From NCBI GenBank assembly GCA_001051155.2, contig JYIP02000001.1, forward strand, positions 620,001-684,000: a DNA stretch of 64,000 nt, in the 5' to 3' direction. The notes under the pieces are model-generated. The model saw only the letters and a program-made list of their open reading frames with translations. It searched no databases and was not told the origin of the DNA. The position numbers and the translations under genes are program-made. Every line of letters starts with the position of its first letter. The stretch's first letter is position 1. This stretch comes from Chrysoporthe austroafricana. Lineage: Eukaryota > Ascomycota > Sordariomycetes > Diaporthales > Cryphonectriaceae. Positions 55,075-64,000 of the stretch are shown piece after piece.

Positions 55075-58000
55075 AGCATGATGTGGAATGCCTGATGATG
55101 GGATAGGCCAGAGCGATGGAAAGGCAATTTGATTTTGATACCCCCGAATGGAAGGAAGAACCATCACAGCTTCAGAGGGATATTGCACGGTTGGAGGGTG
55201 TGTCCGCATCATCCTAGATACACAATGCTCGATTCTTTCTGATGCAAATGCTTTGACTATGTGCCCTAAAGTGACTAAAGCAACGAGTAAGTTCGGTCTA
55301 TCACGAACTAGCGACGGTGTGTTGGTAGAGGTTATAACAACCTGTTTGACCTCACAGTTCCTGGTTTTCACGTCCTGTACCGGCCTGTACATCCTATTCT
55401 ATTGTTAGACCAATAGACCAATTGCATTCTGGGATATGAGGCGATCATTCCATTTATCAGTGCAATTCTCCGTCACTGAACAGCTAACCCCCCGCTAAGA
55501 CGCACCGACCCAAGTCCGTCACCAAATGGAACAGATCCATAGATACCTTCGCAATTCGAAATCAATATGTCAGGGTACGCTGAATATGTGGATTCGCCTT
55601 CGAGGACCTGCTCAAGCTTGCGCATGAATTGAAAGTGGGAGCCCCTCTAGGGCTGTCGTTACCTCCCTCACCCACCATTTCACAAGGACATCAGAATGTC
55701 TCACAATGGAACCTCTCATATTCCTCAATCTTTCGTTATCCTTATGAGAGTCCTTAGACACTAATTTGATGTTGTCATAATCTAGGTTTGCTAATATGAA
55801 CTCAATGGAATTTCGATGTGGCTGTCCTGGAGCGATTGAGAGCTGGGGTTAGGCCCTTTTTTTTTTTTCTTTCCGCGTTTTTTCCCTTTCCTTTTCCTCT
55901 TCTTCTCTTCTAGGAATTCTGCAACTGGTGGTAGTATGTGAAATTTGTGAATCAGTCCTTTCTTTGGATGCACGGTATCGTAGCACTTGCTTGTTCGAAT
56001 TGATAATGTTAGTGCATTGCTTACCTAGGTAATTACTTAGAGAGCCTGATCCTATAATCATTGAGCTGCCCTCCAACAACCACCCCCCCCCCCAAAAAAA
56101 AACAGAGAATGAAGCAGGTAGCGGCCTAATACTTAGACAACCTAGACCGACATATGCTCCTTCGCAATGTGCCCGAGAGTCGTCGGTGACGAATATGCAC
56201 GAGATCGTATTGCCCCTGTGGATGCCTGATGTAACATTGAATCTGTTAGATATAGCAAATTGGTTGATGCCTCGCAAGCATACACCGGTACAGGGAGTTG
56301 GTGCCTGTTCCTTAAGGAACGATTCAGGTAAGCCTTCGCCGTATCGATTTCCAATCAGGGGAGGAGGGAGGGAAGAGAAAAAAAAAAACCTTCTACATTC
56401 GGCAGCATACTTGGGCCGAAGGATCCGGCCCAATCGCTGCGGCCCGCCCTAGTTGTGGAGTGTTCGGGTCCAGCAGGTCTAGCGTCCTTCCGACAGGATC
56501 CTATGTACTATGGTGTAGTTCTCACGCGAAAAAAAACTTCGTGTCGGCACCGAAGATAGTTGTGGTGGGTTCGGTGTATGAGGACCACCCGGGGGGGGGG
56601 TCGTTTGCGTGTGGGGGACCTCGCGGCGCATATGCACATGCGGTCGCTTCCTGCTCCCTGCTATGTCTTCTTTAGGGGCAATGAAACATGACAATCTCGC
56701 ACGGTGTTTGCGCGAAGGGTTCGGCACGCCTTGCGGGCCGTTAAAGGCGGGGCGTCCATTCATGGTAGTGGTGTCGAGGCCCTGTGGTGTGAGCCTCGCC
56801 CTGATCCTGCTCCGCCGTTCCTCTTGGTCCTGTTACGGAGGAGGTTGCAACCATCCGCATGCCGCATCGGGCTTCGCCACGATGCATAGGGAAAATGCTT
56901 CAGGCTGACATCGAGATGTCGGGCCCCAGCCGTGCGTTGCCCTTTTGGCGATCATTTCCCCTCCGGGCGCACAATTGAGGTTTGCGGTCAAAATTCGTAC
57001 GGACGTACACACCGACAGAGGACATATTACTGCTTTTAGACGACGAAATAGAGATCTTCTGCTCCATACACGCATACAGTCCCAATTTGGGAGATATATT
57101 CAAGAAAGGGGAGACACTCGCCACAGTCATCCCTCTCATGCAGGTTTGCGGCTCGCCCGGAGGCGCCGCTCAATCCGAAATTAAGTCCATTTCATACACG
57201 TCCGTACCCAAGTATCTGCCAAGACCAAAGGCAGGGGGAGAGACTGCAGTGCGCCTGATCATCGTTTCAAAAGTGACAATCACGTAGGATCTTAACACAA
57301 ATATACAGGAGAGGAAATACTGTCGTGGCTGTAAGCACGGCCACATCTCGCAGCGTGGTCGTTGCAGAGAGACTTTGGTACCATCGTTCGACCCGCTGAT
57401 TCGTCGGGCGGCGAGATAGCAACCACAGCCACAGCCACTATGGGTCCCAGCCACTCTTACTAGCCACACTACCTTTTCAACGTCACCTCATTCAATTCCA
57501 CGGCGCTGGAGAGGTTCCAAGAATGTTGCATCGTCTACTAAACGTGAAATGGCCCCCAAGATCCACCATATGCTCACACGACCACCGTATCGAGCCTAGG
57601 ACATGCAGCTGTTGGTATCCTAGGGCTGAACCGGTGATCAGAAAGCGTGATCCACACCTGCAAGGCATAATCACGCCAGCAACGCCCCCTCCAATGGCGC
57701 AGCTGGAATAGCCTCCTCCCTGGCAAGACACGATGGGAACCAGCGCTTCTATTCCGCACGGCACAGCTGCGGATGGCCCGTCCATCCTCCACCGCAACGA
57801 AAAGCGGCTCAGAGTTCCCGATCCGGATGGGTGCCAAAGGCCCAACAAGGCTCCCTGCGTGCCAATGCGATCCTGCATCTGCATCCTCTATCGGTGTGTT
57901 TTTCGTACTCCGCGACGCTGACGTCCGCAAGTTCCAGGTCCCGCCTCTGGTTCCTGCCGACCATGTTGTGGTGTGCTGCCTTGTTTTCCCGCATACCCCG

Positions 58001-59230
58001 TTCCGACGTAGGACGCTCGAGGCATGGCACGGTGTCGTGGCTGGTGCTCTACCCGAGAGCTGGGTGCCTTGGACCGTAGGATCTTGTTACTTTCGTGTTC
58101 CCCTTGAGACGTATACTCGTCGTGGTTCAAGTGACATTGCTGGACGACACCTCATCAAGGCCGCTTCCCTTGGCCCCGGACGGGGCGACGCCATGGGTCC
58201 GTCATTCCAACTCCCGCTTTTTGAACCCCTCATTCCTTGGGATAACGACCCCGAGTACTGGTGGTGGAGCCGCTCAATCCGAGCGCTACCAACCTCGCTT
58301 GCTTCCGAGGTCTTGTCCGGTCATCTTTTAGGTCATTTTGCTCGGGTGTCATCCCTAAGCGCGGTCTGTATACTGGCTGCGTCTCCGGTCATTGCCGATG
58401 TCCCTCAGGCACCAAGGGAGCATGAGGGATCCGAGGCTCCAAGCATTTCGTATCAATATGTTCGCGGCCGTGACGGGGGGGGGGGTTGCCGTCTTCAGCG
58501 ACCCAAGAAACCTGGTCAACAGATGGGTGTGGGAGAAATTCCGAAGGGGCCCGGTGCCGTGTCCGCTTCTGCTAGTGCTGAGGGACGCGGGCTTATGCGG
58601 TCGATCTGCATGTTACTCATGGGCTCGTTCTCAGCCCTATGAGGCTTGCCAAGATCCGCGCGCTGCTCCACCCCCGAAGGATCCCTCATATGTAGTCAAG
58701 GCCTACGACATGGCTTGACTAGTGTCTATTCTCTGGGCTGTTCTGTGCAGGAGACAAGCCTGCGGTACACGTTAATTTACATGGCCTATACGGAGATCGC
58801 GTGCCACCGGGTACCAGAATCCCCATGTCATCCACACCCACCCACCGAGCTCGATGACATAGGGTGGTAGCGAATTTCCTGCGACCACACCGGCCAGTTG
58901 CCTTGTCTTTCCACCTCAACCACTCACAGCGCGCGCAGCCCCTGAGTCAGGCATATCTGGGTCCTTGTACAAGGGTACGACCTCCTGACGAGGCTATCTC
59001 TGCCAAAAACTATTCGCTCATTCTGTCGACGTCTTGCCATCCTTTACCCTGAACGCTCTTTCCATCAGGTCCCACCAGGTACGGCAGAAATTTGGAGGCG
59101 AGGCAGTACAAGGCAGCGAGATACTTGGCCTTAAGCTTTCGGCAATCATTTATCTACTCGAGCCTGGTCCTGGTAAAGATGGCCGACGAGGATGAATAGC
59201 ATCTTGCTAACGAGAAGAACGGAACCAACC
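55075..59230. other. Gene-poor region upstream of the NmrA-like gene
   Basis: About 4.2 kb. The left part (55.1-56.4 kb) is AT-richer, with A/T homopolymers at about 55859-55869 and 56380-56390. The middle has a G run near 56590. One longer frame at 57773-58642 has partial coding character and is listed separately. No transposon terminal repeats or recognisable domains were found. Confidence 0.5.
57773..58642 (+). CDS. Unrecognised ORF, possible decayed gene (doubtful)
   Basis: An ATG-initiated frame of 289 codons. From about 57920 to 58470 third codon positions are mostly C, G or T with few A, which resembles coding sequence. Trp and aromatic residues are common (DNDPEYWWWSRSIRALP). I recognise no domain, signal peptide or membrane segment. 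An 11-base G run at 58475-58485 sits where coding character seems to move to another frame (58392-58718), so the end may be wrong or the gene broken. It could equally be a chance frame or a relic. No neighbour suggests a role. Confidence 0.2.
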   Translation: MARPSSTATKSGSEFPIRMGAKGPTRLPACQCDPASASSIGVFFVLRDADVRKFQVPPLVPADHVVVCCLVFPHTPFRRRTLEAWHGVVAGALPESWVPWTVGSCYFRVPLETYTRRGSSDIAGRHLIKAASLGPGRGDAMGPSFQLPLFEPLIPWDNDPEYWWWSRSIRALPTSLASEVLSGHLLGHFARVSSLSAVCILAASPVIADVPQAPREHEGSEAPSISYQYVRGRDGGGGCRLQRPKKPGQQMGVGEIPKGPGAVSASASAEGRGLMRSICMLLMGSFSAL

Positions 59231-60394
59231 ATGACCATGCGCATCGCTATTGCTGGAGGAGGCGGACTCGCCTACATCCTTGCCCGGGAGATAACGCAGA
59301 GTGCCAACGCTGTGCTGGTATTATCCACTAGGGTAAGCACTTGGCACCTCGGTGCTCACAGCTCATATCACGTTCGAGGCCGATGCTGACAACAAGACAA
59401 AAAAGCTGCACCCAGAATTCGACGACCTGGGAGTCCAGGTGGCTGTCGTCGACTACACAAATGTACAGCAATTACGATACACCCTGCGCGGTGTCGACCT
59501 TGTCATATCAACTATTCCTGGGGAATCACAGCTCAATCTCATCGATGCCGCCCGCTTCGCACGTGTCCGCACTTTCGTGCCGTCCGAGTTCGAAGGAGCT
59601 CTGGCCCACCGGCCGACCTCCGACGACCCTCTCGACCGCGGCTCCGGGGCTGCCCTGCGCCTGCTGGACCAGTGGTCGCAGTCGACGTCCACGCACCACA
59701 GGATGCGGTACACCGTGTTCTCCTGCGGCATCTTCTACGAGCGGTTCGCACCCGGCGGCCTAGCGACGCTCAGCATGGGCGTGGGCGAGAACGTGCAGCA
59801 CCCGGGGGACTACCTGATCAACGTGGACGCGGCGACGGCTGAAATCGTCGACACCACTGCGCAGGGGAGACCGATCGATGTTTCCATGACGTCTGTGTAC
59901 GATGTGGCGCGCTTCGTGGCTGCAGCTATTGAGATCGGACCAGAGCGCTGGCCGAGAGAGCTTAGGATGCGGGGAGATCACCTCAGCGTCACGGATATCG
60001 TGTGCGAGTGCAGCACTGCAAGACGAGGTGAGTACAGGCCCACACTCGCTCCGCAGTCGCCATCCCTGTGCCTTCATCATATATACGACACACCGGAAAT
60101 GCTAATCAACTCCTGCCTCCAGTGCCGTTTAACCTGACCAACCATGAATACCGAAATATCCAGGCTCACCTCGACTACTGGCTCGAGCACGACTTCAACC
60201 GCTGGTTCTACTTCCAGCGGCTCCGCGCGACTGCGGATGGCCGATATACCTTCTCACGAGCGAACCTCAACGATCTCGTCGATCAGACACATGGCGTGGA
60301 CGTCAGGCCGCTGAGATTCCGCGACTGGGCGAGGCAAGCTCTGGCCCAGCCTCAGAATCATCATCAGATGGGCCCCAATGCCATGCAGTACTAG
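59231..60394 (+). CDS. NmrA-like / isoflavone reductase-like NAD(P)-binding protein
   Basis: Proposed exons 59231-59332, 59406-60027 and 60123-60394 give 331 residues. The N-terminus is a Rossmann fold, MRIAIAGGGGLAYILAREI. It has no second-strand acidic residue; LVLSTR with Arg at that position hints at NADP. VAVVDYTNVQQLRYTLRGVDLVIST, VRTFVPSEFEG and a CGIFYERFAPGG segment fit NmrA-type atypical short-chain dehydrogenases, whose catalytic Tyr-x3-Lys is absent. Such fungal proteins act as redox-sensing regulators or small-molecule reductases; the substrate is unknown. Intron 2 (60028-60122) is standard (GTGAGT, TGCTAATC, CTCCAG). Intron 1 has a GTAAGC donor at 59333, but its acceptor is unclear: AAG at 59405 keeps frame and gives LSTR-LHPEF. 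Confidence 0.82.
60028..60122 (+). other. Intron 2 of the NmrA-like gene
   Basis: GTGAGT donor, ATGCTAATCAAC branch region and CCTCCAG acceptor, 95 nt. Joins G|TG into Val. Confidence 0.88.
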
Positions 60395-62805
60395 TGGCTC
60401 AGGCCCCGAGAACACTGGACTTGTACAACAGTTTTGGCCTTTAGACTTGGTAGTGCTTCATTGCACAGAGTTGGACGATACAACCTCTCGCGAGGTCCTG
60501 CTTGGATCTCAGGATTCATGGCGGGTAGATGAACGGTTCCCTTTTCCTCTTTTGAGTTCTGTTAGCCTCTTTTTTGGAGCCTTGTCTATTTTCCCCAAGG
60601 CTCGTTCTCTTTTTGACAAGAAAACTATTGTGTTATTACAGACAGACGACCCCAGTTTCGTTTTGGTTTATATTGCACTCTGTGTCACTATAGATAGAAT
60701 TTGGGCTTAACTTGACTTTTCTTCAACGTTTTTCTTGGTTATACGCGGTTATTACGGAGTTCAAAACTTTTGTCTCTTCACCTCACCTCTTAGAATACCC
60801 CCGCCCCTGAATTCACCCTACATAATACACATTGCGTTGCCTAATCCGTCTGAGTCTATCTGAATGTGATGGTTCGTATTCTATGAGCCCTTCTTTTGCG
60901 TATGTGGTGTCCCATCTCGCCATTTCTCAGCCCTCACACTCGTCGATAGTGGGTTCATGTTATACGAGACATCGCAATAAAAGCATAACTAATGGCACCA
61001 CCGAACGACGGCCAAGGCGATCAAAGGCGAATGAATGCAGGGTCCTTTTACGCAGTCCAACTTGACTGCATGGCCCTTGGCTGTGCCATGCGCCCTATCT
61101 CTGGCCCCCGAGCTCTCGGACCGCATAGTCGTATCTGAGGCAATATGAGGCAATACGAAGCGTCCCCGCGGCCACTCGGAGACCTCTCAGACGAAGAATA
61201 TGTGACTCAAATATGCAGCGCCCTACCGAGAACCATGGAAACTCCGCGGCACCGGAGGGAGCCCTGGGGGCGGTGAACCACGCCGTCGGGTCGGCCCCGT
61301 GATGGGAGGCGTCTGGGGGTGTTCTGGTCCATACGATTGTGGGCAGCATCATATGACGACGGGCTGAGCGTTCTCCCTGTGGCGTCCCCAATCGGCAAAG
61401 GGGCCAGCACCCGTCCTGCCGGGTCCGAATCTATTGGCTTACAAAGACCATGGGGCCGTGATGAGATCAGCCCGCCGGCGCATGATCTGATCGCGGGAGC
61501 ACCTCGCATCCCCTCCCCAAACAGGGCAGCGAGGGGTCCCCTCCTCCCCTGCCCCGGCCGGGGGGGGGAGCATAGTCATCGCCTGGGGACCTAGGCGGAC
61601 GATATTTCCTGGAGGTGGGTGGGGGGCCAGAAGAGAGCCGGTGCCATGATTGCAGTGGAGGCCTTTATACACTCGTATACGGGTTTCCTCATGCAGTGAG
61701 CGCGAGGTAGCTTCCGCACGGCAGATGCAGCCTAGGTGCAACCCTAGGCGCAGGGCTGCACGCACGGTCGCCCCGTAGGGCGCAGCGGGGTCCTGCCCGC
61801 GCACCCGCCGTCGACGGAGGCACGATCGTGGCTCAGGGAGGGTCGCTGCTAGGAGCTAGTGATCTGCAGCTTGCGCAGCCCTTGAGGAGGGGAGGCGGGG
61901 TGGCGGAAGGACGGGAGCGATCGTCGGTGGCTATATCGAAAAGAAAAATCAAAACAACACAAAAAAAAATAAAAATGGACAGGTTGTATGTAGTAGTACA
62001 TACCGCTGGGGGACCCGTAGGTCACGCGCTCGCACCCTGCCCTGCCCAGATGTCGTGCGCCCTGGCGGCCTGTCTGAAGGGCCTGGGATACGTGGCGAGA
62101 CGACGACGAGACCTGCTCGTTGAAGAACGAGCTTACTGCGTCCCTCGAGGATGACATCGCGCGGTCGGGGACAGCCTGCAGTGCCGGTGTGCAGGCCGAG
62201 GATTGGCTGTCTGCTCTGCCTGCAGGTTGCATCCGCTGCTTGGGCAGAGATATGGCATCGCGCGCCCTGCGCGAGACTTTTGATGTCCCTGTCTACTTGA
62301 GCCCGCCAGGTGGGATTTCCCGATTAGGCCTGCAGGGAAATTCTCGCGATTAAATCTATCTCAAGAGCAAAACGGCCGACCTCCGTTTCCGACGTCCGTT
62401 TGATGCCTATCCTACCTATGCTGGTTTGTGTTGAGCCTGTCCCCTATCCGACCTTCTTGCCTCCCCCCCCCCTCAATGACCAAAAACGCCTGGCTCTAAT
62501 AATGCCGCGGCCGGCCATGAAAACCCGTGAAACCATGCCCGCCCTCTAGCCTTTTACCGATGTTGAATGTGGGACCCCGTGCCAAAGCCACCCGCGTAAG
62601 CACGCGCAATCGCCCATGCTAAACCGACCAGGCCCGTCATCCTCGGATCCTCCGCGGCCTATTGTCGTTTGTCCAACCACGCTCGACTTATTTCCACGCT
62701 ACTCCCGGACGCCCTGTCTCTCCCTCCAGGGCCACTGGCGATGTTCCAATGACGTTTGCCGCCCTGTCCTGTGCCCCTGCTCCCTTTCAGCTGCATTCCT
62801 GTACT
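60395..62805. other. Convergent intergenic region, NmrA-like gene / adenosine deaminase
   Basis: About 2.4 kb between converging genes. It includes AT-rich 3' sequence to about 60.8 kb, a G run near 61560-61569, an A-rich patch near 61936-61975 and a C run near 62464-62474. No frame has motifs or sustained codon bias. Confidence 0.5.
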
Positions 62806-64000
62806 TCATGCCTCGCCGTACTCCTCGCCGTACTCCTCACATACCCAGAGGCAGAACTTCTCCCACAGCACCTGCCACTCTTTCAGCCGCTGTGCCTTGA
62901 TGCCGGTGCCCAGGCTGGCCTCCTTCACACCGTTGGCCCACTCTTCCGCGCTCTGGTCTTCGAAGCAGGACCAGCGGATGCTGTTCTCTGCGAGGCTGCC
63001 TAGCCCGGCGAGGCCTAGGTTCTCCCAGCCCTGGAGGGCCTGCCAGAAGTCGTGGCTCATGCCCGCGGTGTCCTAGCAGGGTCAGTGCTCTGCCAGAGGC
63101 TGCTGCCGGGGAGGAGCAGCAGGAGATGGATGGAATGGCAGGGCATAACTCACCTGGCCCAGCATGGCCGGATCGTCATTGCTCAGCGAGCACGGCACGC
63201 CCCTCGCAATGAGCGCCGGCAGCGGGTGCGACATGATACTCCCGCACAGCCGCAGGACCTCGTTGGATATCGGGCACGACTCGATCAGGATCCGCTTCTC
63301 CTTGACCAGGTCCACCAGCAGCGGGTGCTTGTACAGGCTGAAGCCGTGGCCGATCCTCCGCGTCCCCATCAGCACGGCGTCGAAGAGGTTGTTGTCGGTG
63401 CTCGTGCCGTCGCCGAGCGTCTCGCCCGCGTGGAAGAAGAAGGGCATCCCGTCGGGCATGCCCTCCTCGGCGAGCTGCTTGCGGAACCAGAAGAGCTCGG
63501 GCAGGAGGTCGCGGAGCGGCCGGCCCGGGTCCTCCTGGCCGACGAGGTCGTAGCCGGCCAGCAGGTGCGGAAACTCGATCTTGGTCGTGATGGCGTGGTC
63601 CATGTTCTGGATGATGGCCTTCTGCTCCCATATCCGCAGGGACGTCCAGATCATCCGCAGGCCCCAGAAGCCCTTGCCCTCGGGCGAGGACTTGAAGCGG
63701 GTGATCTCCTCGTCGATGACGGTGAACATGTGGCTGTAGTCGGACTCGGGCACCTCCTGCCCCAGACGGTAGTAGTTGAGGGGCCACGTAAACCTGACCC
63801 GGGGTGAGCACGTTGCCGCTGAAAGGAAATCCAAATCCGCACCGTCCCGGGGGGGGGGGACGCCTGCTCCACTTACCTCAGCTCGCCCCAGTACACGCCG
63901 TCGTCGTAGTACTGGCTCATCAGCCGCCTCAGGAACTTTCTGAAGATCGGCTCGTAATGTATGACGGTGCCCATGATCAGGAAGCACTTGCTGAACTTCT
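62806..64000 (-). CDS. Adenosine deaminase, ADGF/CECR1-like (5' end outside window)
   Basis: Exons on the minus strand are 64000-63877 (partial), 63793-63154 and 63072-62806. The visible part, about 343 residues, covers the catalytic half of an ADGF-type deaminase. HAGETLGDGTSTDNNLFDAVL supplies the metal and substrate His and Glu, RIGHGFSLYKHP a second His, SCPISNEVLRL the conserved Ser-Cys-Pro-x-Ser-Asn, and SLSNDDPAMLG the catalytic Asp pair. It deaminates adenosine to inosine. ADGF enzymes are often secreted, but the signal peptide would lie off the window. Intron 63153-63073 is standard (GTGAGT, CACTGACC, GCTAG). Intron 63876-63794 has GTAAGT, a 10-base C run on the coding strand, and an acceptor at GGGTCAG chosen because it alone keeps frame (ELRFTWPLNYY). 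Confidence 0.9.

Overview
This is a stretch of a filamentous ascomycete nuclear genome (Pezizomycotina). A Sordariomycete is the likeliest source, by inference from protein resemblance. The genes are monocistronic on both strands. They are separated by long GC-rich leaders and carry short introns (mostly 50-220 nt) with GTRWGY-like donors, a CTRAC branch point and a YAG acceptor. The fungal-specific family set includes ApsA/Num1, a Pom1-type DYRK kinase, a Pex23/30-type peroxin, Rvs167, a CsbD-like protein and an RlpA-like small secreted protein. No prokaryotic operon, CRISPR array, rRNA, convincing tRNA, intact transposon or virus was seen.

Layout. 1-6.4 kb: GC-rich sequence with simple repeats and no supportable gene. 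6.5-10.7 kb (+): ApsA/Num1-like cortical PH-domain protein. 11.9-13.0 kb (+): OTU deubiquitinase. 13.5-15.05 kb (-): peroxisomal membrane peroxin with DysF region. 15-18.4 kb: long leader region. 18.4-23.06 kb (+): Pom1/DYRK kinase. 24.4-25.3 kb (+): Gfd2/YDR514C-like RNase H-fold protein. 25.5-29.65 kb (-): 5-oxoprolinase. 31.1-32.0 kb (-): Rrp7. 32.6-34.3 kb (+): MFS transporter, convergent with 34.6-36.36 kb (-), a MOSC / flavin reductase / 2Fe-2S fusion. 37.3-38.6 kb (-): METTL21/RRG1-like methyltransferase. 40.26-40.67 kb (+): RlpA-like small secreted protein. 40.7-43.9 kb: AT-richer gene-poor block. 43.9-46.4 kb (+): large F-box protein. 48.8-50.3 kb (-): Rvs167, divergent from 51.5-53.35 kb (+), mitochondrial cysteine desulfurase Nfs1. 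54.5-55.07 kb (+): CsbD-like stress protein. 55-59.2 kb: gene-poor, with one unrecognised ORF. 59.2-60.4 kb (+): NmrA-like NAD(P)-binding protein. 62.8-64 kb (-): adenosine deaminase (ADGF type), running off the right edge.

Most genes are housekeeping or growth genes. They cover nuclear positioning and polarity (ApsA, Pom1), endocytosis (Rvs167), peroxisome size control (Pex), ribosome assembly (Rrp7), Fe-S supply (Nfs1) and glutathione and purine turnover (oxoprolinase, ADGF). I see no secondary-metabolite cluster. The accessory-looking pieces are the RlpA-like secreted protein next to the AT-rich block, the MFS / MOSC-reductase pair, and the orphan ORF near 58 kb. Exon boundaries were worked out by hand from splice signals and reading-frame closure. 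Function calls rest on recognisable motifs, not on database searches.
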